Source: Trichosphaerium sp. ATCC 40318 (lineage: Eukaryota > Discosea > Flabellinia > Trichosidae). From it: DNA of 64,000 nucleotides. How positions within the stretch are numbered: position 1 is the first letter of the stretch; each line of letters opens with the position of its first letter. Both the position numbers and the translations under genes were made by a program. The stretch lies in contig JALMLS010000091.1 of assembly GCA_038496445.1 (NCBI GenBank), forward strand, positions 27,148 through 91,147. Reading direction: 5' to 3'. The notes under the pieces were generated by a model, which did no database searches, had not been told where the DNA came from, and saw nothing but the letters and a program-made list of their open reading frames with translations. Below, piece by piece: positions 34,262 to 46,342 of this stretch.

Positions 34262-35425
34262 ATGCAAAAGCGCAGAGCAATATCATTTCCACAACGTATG
34301 TTTTAGTTGTGTTTAAACGATGCAACTCTAACTTTGTTTTAGCAAATTGCAATAATCTCTTACTCCTTCCAACGGATATGCAAACACTCATTAGTACCCA
34401 GGATAGCGAAATTTTCGCATTATGGTGCGTTTGCAATCAAGAAATTTCAATCAAAAGAAAAAAGCAAAACACTTCAATCAAATTTTTTTTTCAATCTGTT
34501 CCCCAAAAAAAAAACCAGTCTGACAGAAAACTCAGGCACATGCTTTCTAAAACAGCAGCCACACGCACACGTTATAACAATAGAATGGAAAAACACGGAA
34601 CTTGGTACACGTGGTACGTAATAATGAATCCACTTTTGTATCTTTCAACTAATGACTTCCTGTAGGCACGAAAACGGAAAGAAGCATATTGTAGACAACT
34701 TCGCTTCTGGGTTGCGACACGGCAAACAAACTGAATACAACGAAAAAGGGCATAAAATAGCTGAAACGTTCTTTTGTTTCGGTTTAGAACAAGGTCAATG
34801 TAGCCGTTGGTACTCAAATGGTAGACTACTTCTTCGGGGTGTTAAAGTCAACGGAGAGTTTGAAGGAGAGTACAAAGAATGGCACTCAAACGGTGTATTA
34901 TCAAGACACTGTACAAAACGCAGAGGTCTCTCAGAAGGACCAGAAATAACATGGCACGAAAGTGATATCATTAAATCAAAGTGTCAAATGAAATCTGGTA
35001 AGAAAGACGGAGAATATCTTGAGTGGCACAGAAATGGTGTATTGAAATCTAAGTATACAACCATAAATGGTTTAATACAAGGTCCTTGCATGTGTTTTTA
35101 TGAAAACGGTAAAACACAAGCAATATTTGACGTGGTTGATGATGAGGCACATGGAGATTATAAGGAGTTTTACGAGTCTGGTCAGCTCTCAGCACACTGG
35201 ACAATGGTCCGTGATAATGCCACTGGAGAAAACAGACAATACCATGCAAATGGACGTCTTCAAATCCACAGTATGTTCATTGATGGATATGAAAATGGAT
35301 CTTACAAAGAGTATCATGATAACGGTGAGTTATGTCTTTCAGGAATAATGAAGAATGGTGAATACGTTGGTACTTTGAGTTCTTTTAATCGTAATGGGGA
35401 GTTTGTGTATGCAACAGAAATGTGA
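34262..35425 (+). CDS. F-box-like / MORN_2 repeat protein, copy A
   Basis: Four exons: 34262-34295, 34343-34424, 34536-34613 and 34666-35425. Exons 1-2 encode MQKRRAISFPQP, then LLLLPTDMQTLISTQDSEIF, an F-box-like L-P-x-D/E-M/I...L start. Exon 3 continues HMLSKTAATRTRYNNRMEKH. Exon 4 encodes about ten repeats of the MORN_2 type (W-H/Y-x-N-G...G...G.Y.EWH.NG), for example EGEYKEWHSNGVLSRHC and DGEYLEWHRNGVL. This repeat family is often auto-annotated as YwqK-like antitoxin, but that label is only a domain name; no toxin partner is present. A paralogue on the minus strand (50242-51365) has the same first two exon lengths, 34 and 82 nt, and the same phases. The third intron (34614-34665) is absent from that copy. 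The F-box suggests recruitment to SCF ligases, and the repeats a binding platform. Confidence 0.72.
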
Positions 35426-35705
35426 AACAGAAAAACAAGTCAAAAAATTAATACAAAATAAATAACTGTTAATTTCTAAAGTCGTGTCATATTCCTTTTG
35501 CAACTCCACTATTCCAACATAACGGCATGCTGTAACTGTTGTTTTTTCAGCAATCCCATCTCCATAGGCCCTTGTGGTCTAGAGGAAGGGTGTCTAAACC
35601 AACTATTCTCATTATCTTTAAATACTGTTTTATTAGTAGAATAACGTGTAAGATTGTTCTTGTGAATAGGCAAGTAGAACGTAAGAGGTTTTTTATTTGT
35701 TGTTC

Positions 35706-37708
35706 TTATTTTATCATCTGTACGATACCAAAAGTACCAGAATAATACCAATCTTTTGATTTTTCTTCAAGTTCCTTTACTTGATCTTCTGTTAAACCAG
35801 ATACAGTCTCTGACTTTAAAGTTCTTATCATAACAACAGGCATATCTAAGGGGGAGTATTATTAAACAATACTGTATGCACATTGCCAGTAAAAAAACAA
35901 AACGAAAGAAAAACTAAATAGGTACCAAAATAATGAGCAATATCTTGTGTTGGTCTTGTGAACGACCACCGCAAGTCTCCATGTACTCTTCTTGCGTTAG
36001 CATCACCTGATATTTAGAGTTAATCACATACTAAAAATATCATAGTTAAAATCGTGCCCTTTATAATCACTAATTTGGATGAACTCAACTCTTTGCTTAG
36101 TTTTTCTGGTATAACAGAAAACGCAGCAAAATCATTCCTAAATAAGAGTAAACAACACAGTTTAAAAGATACCAAAATAAGCACGGCAATAACCTCAATA
36201 GAACCAGTAGACAATGATAACCAGCAGTAGTGTTTTGTCAAAACTTGTGAAAAAAAAAAATTACCACAATATTATTCCTTGAAACGTACCAGTATACATC
36301 GCTAGTTAATTTCCATGAACCCTTTTTAAGTAGATCTCTCCAGTGAGTAACTAAGTCTTTACATTTACCCTTCTCCAAATGAGAAAAAGTCCATTCAACA
36401 TCTTTAATCAGAGCATCAGAAACAAACCTGAAAAAAAAACAGTTAGTACATCATTCGTATCAAAGTTAAAAACTACTGTACACTGGATAATCCTTCAAAT
36501 GGAATACTACATTCTCGGCCATTCCAAAGTGAACTAGTAAAGTACCAAGGCAAAGGTCACAGACAACCTCAAGACCAGCGTTATCACAAATGAAGTCAAC
36601 TCTTTTTTTGTCACTCTTGACGCTACACAAAAAACGTTTTAACACAAATCTGGACTCCTTTACGATTATTCTTTTACCTCAAGTATTCATAAATCTCTTT
36701 TGAGTTATCAATAAGGATATTATCTTGGTCTTTTTCAAGAGAAAAAGAAAGTTCATCAGTTGTTAATCCACTAGGACTTTTACTCAAATCAGCTCTATTT
36801 CCCCATAAATTCATGTATAAAGCTAAATACACGAGTTAATTATTTGACTACATCCACAGTTTAAACAAAAACTAATTAAATACAGCAACTAATCTTGCAC
36901 GTGACAAGATCTCGTTTTCGACAAATGACCTTTTTTTTTTGTTTCAAAGTTTCGGCCTTTGAACAGTATTTTCGTTCACGTGATAGACACAGTAGTAGTC
37001 TCTTACATACCTTTTTGGAATACTACTAGAGCAAGTTTTTTATCAGCTTTGATTAGTTTTAGAGTGAATGCCATAACTTCTTCGACTTGAGTGATAGACT
37101 CAGTCAAATTCTTCTGTTTTTGAGCCTTTCAAAAAAAAACTGTCAACTTTGACAAAATCACGTGGTTCCTCTATCTTATAATATTCTAACCTCAAAGGGA
37201 TCCACCTTGTTTTCAAAATATCCAGTGATATCGTAAATACGTCGGTAAAAGTAACTGTAACAGCTTAGCAGCAAAAAGAGTCCAGCACGCTTACCCTTCC
37301 AAAAACAACCAAGGTGCATCATCCCAAGTGTACCTATATTCCGTGTTAGTGTCTTAAAACATGAGGTATTGAATGGGACAGTGTTAGAAGCGAGTATTAA
37401 AGCGCTTACGGTTTTGAGCTTATTTTGTCGTTCCACACTTTTAGATTAGGCCCCTACGCCAATTAACATTGCGAAAAATGTAATGACGAGCGTACAGTAG
37501 ATATGGTTGGTAGTTTCGCCGCGTTTGCAATGTCATCAAGTATAACTTGTGCCTTTTGCTTGTTAACCTTACCAGAATCAACCAATATCGTTAATATTTG
37601 AGGTAGACGCTACGTAAAATGAGTACTAACAAATAACACGCTTAGAACCTTGTAGACTGACTCACGGCACCAACCCCAGCAATTATTGGCCGCAACAGGA
37701 TCACTCAT
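35706..37708 (-). CDS. ARMT1/DUF89-family metal-dependent phosphatase
   Basis: DUF89 protein like human ARMT1 (C6orf211) and yeast YMR027W, metal-dependent phosphatases of damaged sugar phosphates; ARMT1 is also described as a protein-glutamate methyltransferase. ATG at 37708 (MSDPVAANNCWGWC), then exons RLPQILTILVDSGKV, KGKRAGLFLLLSCYSYFYRR, LYMNLWGNRADLSKS, KRVDFICDNAGLEVVCDLCL (DNAG metal-site motif, about 36600-36560), FVSDALIKDVEWTF and KLTSDVYWY, LSSSKLVIIKGDANARR and VHGDLRWSFTRP (KGD...N.RR...GD..W motif, about 36090-35940), MIRTLKSETVSGLTEDQ, and the C-terminus WYYSGTFGIVQMIK with the stop at 35706. All key DUF89 blocks are present in the right order. About ten short introns. It acts in the cytosol; no targeting signal is evident. 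Confidence 0.88.
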
Positions 37709-37828
37709 GGTTGTTAAAGCACAAAAGTACCAGAAGTGACAACTTAACACAATTAAGCTGTACTGCTAGGTAACAACGGCCGGTGGTCTGACATATCTAG
37801 AAATGTTGTAGTCGCAGTGTAAAGTGGA

Positions 37829-38592
37829 ATGGTTTTAATTCAGTTAGCAATTAGTTTCTTATTGCCTATTGCTGCGATTGGTTGTTGGCTACTTTATTGG
37901 AGCTCAAGGGCGCCTAAACAACTAAAGATTAGATCAATCACGTGGCCAAAAACGTTACCAAAGAGAATATGGATTGTAGGTCCAAGTGGATCAGGAAAGA
38001 CAACTCTCAGTGATAAAATAGGTAGCAAACATTCTCATTTATATGATTAAGCTTACGAAACCAAAGCCAAGCGTGAAGGGACTACAGTAGTCCATTTAGA
38101 CGATTATATTTTCCTCAGTAATTGGCAGTTCAATCCAAACGCTTTTAACCAAGGAAGAGAGAGTATACGCTCTTTGGATGAGAAGGTTTGAGTTTTTCTT
38201 TCGAAAAAATCAAAGGAAAAAAGACAACTTTGTTTACTTTGTTTTTGTAGAAGAATGGTTATGTAATTGACGGTACATATAATCGTATGTGTAGACCAAT
38301 GGCTGGAGAGAAACGTGTGGATTTGATTATATTCCTGAATCTCGGCTTTTGGGTTTGCTTCTATCGTTTCTTTATACGCTCCTTGGAACGGATTATTTCA
38401 AATACTAGTTTACACAATGGAAATAGAGAATCACTTGGCATGCTGTTTGTTACATTTGTGCCTCAAGTGGTGTGCGAGTACGCTAAAACAATCGCAGATA
38501 CTGATAGAAACCTTTGCAGCTATGGTGTACCTGTAATTCGGCTAGACAACCGTAATCAAGTGCGTGAATTCGCCAAGAAGTACAAATTATAG
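37829..38592 (+). CDS. Membrane-anchored P-loop kinase-like protein
   Basis: ATG at 37829 starts a hydrophobic N-terminal segment (LIQLAISFLLPIAAIGCWLLY), probably a membrane anchor. A Walker A motif follows (IWIVGPSGSGKTTLSDKI, about 37965-38020). The model then needs a 30-nt intron (38022-38051, GTAGCA...AAG) to give AYETKAKREGTTVVHLDDYI, whose HLDD is the adenylate-kinase/shikimate-kinase-like Walker B position. After a second intron, NGYVIDGTYNRM and RVDLIIFLNLGFWVCFYRFF resemble the DNA topology modulation/adenylate-kinase-like P-loop family (W.+DG.........+D.++.L). The C-terminus has VIRLDNRNQVREFAKKY. The substrate is unknown. It lies divergently next to ARMT1 with only 120 bp between starts, so the two may share a promoter. 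Confidence 0.65.
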
Positions 38593-39033
38593 TATTGTAG
38601 TAGAAGACACCAACACAGGATAGTCATGTACTATGCCAAGTGTGAAATTGTTTTGTGTAGTGCGCGAGCGAACGGGAGAAATGTGGGTTACGTTGAGCGC
38701 CCCTACAACGTACTGAAACCATAAAATCACTTATTGCACCTAAGAATTCACAGCAACTATCATTAAAGCTTACATGTAGCCGTAATTGGTAATGTAAGTA
38801 ACTGCGCAGTTAATAATGCTAGAATTGCCAAACTGACTCCGGACGGTGACAAATTGAAGTCAACTTTCTTCCTAAAACAAGAGACCACTTGACAAACATC
38901 CATTAGAAACCCTTTAGCAGGTAAGTATTTGTGGTGCAGAAATTAGATTATGAACTTGTTTTCTTGTTGAATTTCCGCAAAAATAACTAATGTTGCTGTA
39001 AGATCTAAAAGTACTTGCTGGGCGTCATCAAAA
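38593..39033. other. Intergenic region
   Basis: About 440 bp upstream of the RBD-LRR gene. No reading frame with protein-like composition was seen. Confidence 0.45.
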
Positions 39034-42000
39034 ATGAGTGCCACACCGGCGAGGTATGTTATGATTTTGTGCACAAACACACAGAAAATTAAAGTATAAT
39101 ACGCAGGGATCCAGTTAAACGGCTTGAAAGTCGCTTCAGAAAGCTCGATAAAGCATTAAAAGAGGCTGAGAAGAAAATTGCTGCTTTGGAAGCGAGCAAT
39201 AAGAGCTTAAAAGAGCGCGTAAAGTACGTAGCTCATCAATGGCTTCATAATAAGCTAATAATGTTACAGGACCCTAGAAGGATCGCAAGGCGCATCACAC
39301 AGGCGAAGCACTAGTGGTACGGCTTATTGGTAGTGACCAGTAGCTTTTTTGCCATAATTGTGTTAATACGCGTTCATTATTTGTCATTTTGTTCTAAACA
39401 TCTCAATTCACGTTTAGGTATAGAAACAAAGAGCTCTGGATTGACTATCAAAGGCTTACGAGAGCCTTCAAAACACAAATCTTTTACAGTGTTTCTACCA
39501 AATAACCAAAAATCTGCTATGATATTCAAACCTAACGCAAAACTTTGTGATATTGTCACTAAGATATGCGAAAACCGCGGAATTCCAACAGATAAATATG
39601 TGTGTAAGGATATGAAGGGTAATAACGTAGATTGGTCAAAGAGTTTAGGAGAATTAAAGTGCGTTAACCAACTGCTTTCAAACTTTTCTTGTCATTGTCT
39701 CTTGAGTCCTATAATCGACTTTTATACTCACTGAAGTATAGTATCGTCGAAGTGACGTATAACACAAAAAGAAATACCGATAAGGGTTGGGATGGCTCTG
39801 GAGGTGATACAAACCGTAGCTCTGCAAGCTCTCGTATGTGTTTATTCTAGATTATTCGTTTTTATCGCATTTACAAGGCTTGGTTCTTAAAAAAGCGCAT
39901 AAATCTGATTTTTCTTTGAAATACTTTAAATTTACTCTATTGCTAGTACGCGACGCTCAAAGGTCACCAACTAGTGATGGACTACTTAAGGATGAAGTAG
40001 CTGGCAGAGTAAAAGAGGTTTGCTAACAAGTAGTAAAAATATTTATCAAATAACCTTTTCTGTTAGGCTGAGGGTAGTAAGGAACTCAATTTATCTTGCA
40101 TTGGAGTTAGGAATATCCCAAGAAGCGTTTCAACATACTACGATAGTGCCAAGGTGCGATTTAAGACATAATTATACTGTTTTGTTTTTCGGTAATTTCT
40201 GACATTACTTTGCTAGTTTACAAAACTCGATCTTGCTGAGAATGAGCTACGTAAATGGCCAAGAGCACTTTCAAACATGGCAGCGATTGAATACTTGGAT
40301 ATGAGTGAAAATCACTTGGGTTCTATCCCAGACGAAGTAACTGCGTTGTCCGCTGTTAAGGTAAGCACTATTTCTACGTGCTTGTTATTAGCTCATGCAT
40401 AAAAAAAGGTTCTACAACTTGAGAAGAACTCCATAAGAGTGGTTTCCCCTGAGATATCTCGGTTAGCAAACCTTCGCAAATTGCTCTTGGGCAACAATCA
40501 AATTACAAAATTGGATACATTACGGTATGTACCTGTTGTTTAGACAACTTCTAGAGTGTTTGTTAATGTTTTGGTAGGTTGGAAAACTTGGCATCGCTTG
40601 TACTTAACAACAACCCTCTAAAACGCGTACCTAAGCTTGTACGATGTTCCAATCTGGCAAAATTAGATTTGAGTCGGTGCAAGATTGTAGAGTTGCCAAA
40701 ACACTTGTTTCAGCTTACTTCTCTTATATTCCTTGATCTCAAGTACGTTTGATGTCTTTTAGTTTTTTGAAATGCAATCTACAAGTTTTTCGTTGTAATC
40801 GTGTAGACGCTCATCTTTACGCGTTAACTGCGTAAACACTAAATTAATTTTATAGCAACAACTCTATTGAGGTGCTTCCAGATGATATTGGTCAGCTGCG
40901 TAACATGAAGGCTTTGAATCTATCGTTCAATAACTTGCGTGTAAGCTACTTGCAAAAAAGTTTAACTACATGCATATTTACGCGCTGTTTTAATAGGATA
41001 TCACGCCTTCTATAGCGTATTGTTCATCCTTGTGGGACGAAAACGAAGAAGGACTTGAGTTTAAGGATAATCCAATTGCAAATGATGATTTATTAGATGC
41101 TTGGAATGAAGGCCAAGGTACATTGTTATTTGCTTTATGCACAAACTTAGAACTAACTCGTAATCTACAAAAAGCTGAACTCTTGAATTACTTGAAAGGA
41201 AAACTACCTGATGGGTTTAGAAAGGATTTGACAGCCTCTTACGGTATGTACTTGAAGCTCTTGGCATGCAACTTTTTTTTTTTGAAACTAAATCTAAAAA
41301 TGTCTTTAGGATCAGACGGTAATATGTCTGATGACAGTGCATACTCTGGTGCTAGTGACTCTTACTCCTACGATGAGGATGAAGAAGGTTTGTGACTAAT
41401 TTTTTTGCAATGGTTTTTCTCGGAGTCCATTGCGTTTGGCGAGTTCTAATGCTTGTACTTAGTTGTAACAATCTCAGAAAAGCTTGTAAAGCTTGCGAAT
41501 ATATATATTGGTGCAATTGATAAGGAGCTTACCCAACAACTTGAAGAGTTTATGGAAGCTACAAACAAAGCTATAAACTTTAAAGCAATCCAACCTCTTG
41601 TTAAAAAACTAAAGGTTATAAGAGACGTAAGTTGACACATTTTATAATCACCTACAAAAGGCAGAAAAAAGTCAAGAAAATTTTTTGGTTTTTATTTTCA
41701 GCCCTCAGTAAAATTGAGTTCGGTGACATTCCAAGTGAAAAATAGATACAGTCATCTATGTATTGTATTCAAATACTTCTCTTTTTTTTTTTGTTTCAAT
41801 GACTTGTACCCTTCTCTTTAACTTTTATTAATCATTTTTGTTAGCTTATTAAAAACAACAGTTGGATCCTTCAGGAAATTGATAGAGACTTCGCTGTTGA
41901 TAAAGATATGGATAAGTTACATCAAGCTCAATCTATTATTGAGGAGGAAATAACAGTATTGGGTATACACTTAAAGTATTGTCGTAGTAAGTTAAGCGCT

Positions 42001-42096
42001 TTATTGGAGCGTAAGACTATAAGACAAAGTGAGACAAATGATGCTGTTGCAATTGTTCAAATGCTTAAAGATTTGAAGCAACATCTTTCATCTTGA
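39034..42096 (+). CDS. Ras-binding-domain and leucine-rich-repeat protein
   Basis: ATG at 39034 (MSATPARDPVKRLESRFRKL), a coiled coil (LEAEKKIAALEASNKSL type), then a ubiquitin-like fold resembling the Raf-type RBD (HKSFTVFLPNNQKSAMIF, KLCDIVTKICENRGI, DKYVCKDMKGNNVDW; about 39465-39660). Six or more LRRs follow: LTKLDLAENELRKWPRAL, IEYLDMSENHLGSIPDEV, LQLEKNSIRVVSPEIS, LASLVLNNNPLKRVPKLV, LIFLDL and MKALNLSFNNLR (about 40210-40940). A C-terminal segment has an acidic Ser-rich linker (SDDSAYSGASDSYSYDEDEE) and helical regions up to the stop at 42096. LRR plus RBD recalls Ras-suppressor/SHOC2-like and Dictyostelium LRR proteins that bind small GTPases. The partner Ras gene is not in the window. 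About 14 introns, including one holding the unrelated frame at 39327-39400. Confidence 0.75.
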
Positions 42097-42529
42097 ATCA
42101 AATGATGGAATCTAAAGAGTTGTTGCCTGAGTTTCTCTTTCGCTGTTTTAATGTTGTTTTTTTCCTCAACTTAGCATTGTATCACAATGCTATTTCTAGA
42201 GGTATTGAGAAACAAAAGAAAAAAGTGGGAGGGAAGATAGTGGCAATAGCAATAAAATGTAAAAACCAAATCAGAAAAAGTAAACAAAAAAATTAAAAAG
42301 TGTTCCCGACTTATTTGACGTGAAGTCTAGTTGTTTTTTTGTGCGTTGAATGTTCTTCAAAATATCAATGAACTTCATGGATTGTGATATCACACTTTTT
42401 TATTTACATGGGGAGCAATTACAAGTCTTTTTTATGAAAGCTGCTGATTTGTACAAAAAGTAGGATTTTTTTTTCGTTTTTTCAAGGTCTTGTTTGGCTT
42501 TTAGCCTTCAAATTAATATGACCTCCACA
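42097..42529. other. Spacer between convergent genes
   Basis: About 430 bp between the 3' ends of the RBD-LRR gene and the acyl-CoA oxidase gene. The frame running to 42296 is low-complexity Lys-rich sequence; no gene supported. Confidence 0.5.
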
Positions 42530-45500
42530 TTATTTCTTATTAATCATTGGCTTGATTAAAGTATCATAGTATGGTGCAACGAATTGATGATTCTCTGAAG
42601 CTTGTTTTACAAAATCGAAGTAATGGTTGTAGACATCTCCATCCTTTCTACCAAGAGAAGAACGAAGAAGGAAATCAGGTAGATCAAATGCATCTACAAG
42701 AGGAACAGCCTCTCTTCTGACCATCTTACATAACAAGCGTGTCTAAATAGTACATAAATATCATACAAAAAGTACAAGAAGAAGACAAGAAAAAAAGAGG
42801 AAAAAAGGCAAAGAAAAACCAAAGCTTGTTTTTTGGACTAGTTCCTTTACAGTGATACGCAAGGGTTTCTGGTAAGCTCATACGTACTTGTTCGCTTATA
42901 AATTCACTCTGTTTAGCAGAAAAGTAACCACCTTCCAAGAAGTAACGCATAAATTCCTCCAAAGTCACAACTGCGAATAAATCACATAGGCGCAATAAAA
43001 CAGCCTTAACCTTCAAATCTTCGATTTGATCAATTGCTCTTACAAAGCTATCAAACGCGTAGAAGTAGCAGTGAGCCTACAGACAAAAAATCAGCACCAA
43101 GAAGAGGCACAAATGCGGAAGATAAAAAGTAGAAAAAAGTTATGTGCATACCTTTGCAACGTTGACCATCTTCACCATGTGGGCGTTCCATACCTGCCAT
43201 TTAGTACGGCCTGCTTTAGCTTGTACAGCCATACTTTCAACAGCTCTGGATACCATATAAACACAAAGCCATTCAAAAGCCTAAATCATAACTAGTAAGA
43301 AAACAAGAACAAACAGTTTCCAAAAAAATAAAAAAAGCGAAACAGAACCAGTGAACGATTGTTCACTCATCCTTACAACTGCACTTTTTTCTCGCCCCAC
43401 TGAAATACATCACGTTTTATTTAGCTAATAAAAACAGTATTTTCGTGGGGTAGGGAAAAAGAAAGAGACATTTGAGTGATTTTAGTGATTTGTAAAAGGA
43501 TTTATAAAAATGTACCTCTCTGTGTACTGTTGTATTGGCGAAGCTGCTCAAATCTTCACTTTGACATTTCTTTGATAGAGTTGCAGCTGGATTTTCCATA
43601 TACTAAAGAACTATAAGCACAAGACAGAGAGAGATATGCAAAGTGAAAAAAAATGAAAAAACTTTTGTCATACCTTAACAAATCCTTCTAATTTTTCTCC
43701 AGTAACAGCTTGTTTGTATGATTTCACCAAGAACTTAGCTGTTTGTTGAGCAAGTACAGTATTATCACCTTCCCAAGTGCAATTAACAGCATAATTAGCA
43801 AATGTACGAGAAAATCCAGAGTAACCAGAGTAACCATGTCCACCACAACACTAGTAAACATACGTAAGCACAAAAAAACAAAAAAGCTGTCAAAAAAAAA
43901 TCACAAAGCTATCTACGTACCTGACGTGCACGTTCGATTGCATCGATACACCACCATGTAAAGAAAGCCTACATATGTATAAATTAATAAACTAAGAAAA
44001 TTGTCTATTAAGGTTACCTTGAGACCAGCACTAGTAACATGCATAACATGTAATCTCTTCATATTAGATTTACTCAATTCAGCTTGTAATTGAGTGAATT
44101 GTACTTCAAGTTGTTGAGCAGTAAAGTGGAGAGCATATGTTTGTGCAAGTAAAGGCATAAGACGATATTGATGGGTTTGGTAGTCCAAAATTTGTAGCTC
44201 TTGGTCAGCATTTCCCTAATCACTAACTTAACCTCAAAGCAACCACAAACAACCTCTTTTATGATGTCGTACCTGTCTAAATTGTCTACGAATGGCACTG
44301 TAACGGATAGCAATAGTAAGAACCTTCTTGGCGTTGTCTGCGGCATCAGCGAACTATAATTGAGTTAGATTAAGAATCTCAGCTAAAACCACGTACAATT
44401 GCAACACGACCGCTCAATAATGCGCCGTACGACATTTGTGGCTTCACTTGAGTGACGAATTTACCCTGTAATGATAGATTAGCATCATGAGTGTATAATA
44501 ACTATAGTGGATTACCTCTGGAGTTACTTGGGCCCATCTCATAAGCATTCTATCTCTTGGGATACGAACATTGTGGAATCGTATAAAACCGTTGTCAAGA
44601 CCGTTTCTAGATAACGCAGGTGAGATAAGAACTTGTGCGTAGTCGTATTGATCAACTCTTACCTTCCCATCTTTGCACCGCAATCACCAATTTCTATACC
44701 AGATAGTGGTCTGTGGTCCTCTAAGCGTCTTAATTGGCATATAAAACTCTGTACGCCATAATCCTTTTTGTCAATGATGAGACGTGCAAAAACAACAGAG
44801 TGAGTTGCAGTCTGTCCAGCCATACCAATCCACCATTTTGTTGATGTCTGAGTTGGACTACAATAGAGTTTAGTAAAAAGAAAATATCCGCGTAGACATG
44901 TACCTGTTAAGTACGAACTCTTCAGTGCGTCTATCATAAGTCGCAATAGTTTCGATACCACGAACTACAAAGTGTCAGAATTACAAACCAACACATTTCC
45001 ATTAAAATACGCACCAAAAGAACCGTGTCCAAGTTCTGTCATAGCAAAGCAGCCAAATATTTGCATACGCTCAATTTTTGTCTCAAACTCTTTCTTCTGA
45101 GCTTCTGTGCCTTGACCCATAATGGCTGACTTGAAAAGTCCATGATGTACACCCATACGTGTCGCCCTACGAGGATGTATTAAGAAAACAAGCTAAAGAG
45201 CGTATGGCATTGCAGAATTGGTAAAATAGTGTATCAAAAGGAGTAAAGTACCAGTTGTTATCGTAAAGAGACATGACTCTCCAAAATGTCTGTTGTAGTA
45301 AATTATTGAAGTCCTACGAGCATTAGGAGAGTAAGTTTATACGGGTTGTGTACGTTTTGTGCTTTACGAGCGTCACCATCTACTTTATCACCTGAATTGC
45401 TCTTACGCGCTCCTGCGTTTGATCTGGTTTCATCCCACATCTCTGACACGCGTTTAATCTTAAGGAGATGGTAAGGGTCCAAAAAGTCTTTAGCGAAGCG

Positions 45501-45846
45501 CCGGAGTACCTTTGCCATAGTAGTAACACGCTCCTCTGCCCGCGTCATGTTGAGAACATTATTTCCATCATTTAGCACATCATCTGATCTTATACGCTCA
45601 GAAACCATTCTGCGCACGCGCGTTTGCAGTTCTCCGCCATCCTTAGCGTTATTAGCACACGTAGCATGGAATTCTCCGTACAAGCACATTTGTTAGCTTC
45701 TCCACCGCGAAAGTGGCTTTCTTACGCTCAGTTGTGAGTATAGCTGCTGCAGAGCAGGTTTGGCGGACTACTGAAGGAAAAGCTGTTCCTTGGGTTCCAA
45801 TGTGGCCCATGAGCACTTTAACACGATCGCTACGAAGTTGTTGCAT
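42530..45846 (-). CDS. Acyl-CoA oxidase (peroxisomal type)
   Basis: FAD-dependent first enzyme of peroxisomal beta-oxidation, making trans-2-enoyl-CoA and hydrogen peroxide. ATG at 45846. Exons in order: KVLRRFAKDFLDPYHLLKIK, ATRMGVHHGLFKSAIMGQG, IFGCFAMTELGHGSF (FAD/acyl-CoA motif, about 45060-45015), RGIETIATYDRRTEEF, NSPTQTSTKWWIGMAGQTA (about 44860-44810), GVQSFICQLRRLEDHRPL, GIEIGDCGAKMG, DNGFIRFHNVRIPRDRML (about 44610-44550), and FVTQVKPQMSYGALLSGR. C-terminal oxidase domains run to the stop at 42530. About 15 introns. The C-terminus is KPMINKK, with no SKL-like PTS1. Near the N-terminus, RVKVLMGHI fits a PTS2-type nonapeptide with Ile at its last position, suggesting PTS2 import. The catalytic Glu could not be pinned by eye. 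Confidence 0.88.
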
Positions 45847-46342
45847 CGTCGGTATATTTATAAATGAATTTCTGTATTTTGGGACACGAATATTTCCCGG
45901 TTATGAAATTTATTTTTTGTGTGCTTTGTTACGAGCGTAACTTCTTTCTCTGCTATTTTTATGCGTTTTATAGGCGTCATATAACATTTTCGCACCGTAA
46001 AAGAAGTTTTGAATACTAAAATACTGGGAAGGTCGCTAAAGAGTGCTTTACGCAGGTTTTGGGTATTTGGGAACCTAGAAAGAACCATGTGATACGTTTG
46101 AAGGTTTTTGGAGAACAAGTAGGTTCGCTATTTCAAGTTTTCACATAGCCTTTACTGTTTACTTCAAACTGTTTGCTCACTACAATGCACGCCTACGCAT
46201 TTATTACGAGAACGAAACAATAATAACCTCACCTGTCTTTAGCAAAATTACGATTGACACGTCGCTGTTACGCGACCAAACTAACATCTACGCATACTAA
46301 CTAGTTTTCATGACATCTTTGTTAACATAATTCTTTGTTTTC
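45847..46342. other. Intergenic region
   Basis: About 495 bp upstream of the acyl-CoA oxidase start and downstream of the ankyrin/EF-hand gene. The minus-strand frame at 45858-46118 has no recognisable features. Confidence 0.45.

Noticed and set aside
34262-35425. Annotation as a YwqK-type antitoxin
   Set aside because: The label follows from MORN_2 repeats only; there is no toxin partner, and F-box-like exons point to another role.
35575-35615. Possible tRNA-like segment (CCCTTGTGGTCTAGAGGAAGG)
   Set aside because: It has a B-box-like look, but no acceptor, D or anticodon stems could be paired.
39327-39420. Hydrophobic N-terminal extension of the RBD exon
   Set aside because: It reads through an intron (TTG/GTAGTG donor to TTTAG acceptor); the spliced model joins GTAYW to IETKSSG.
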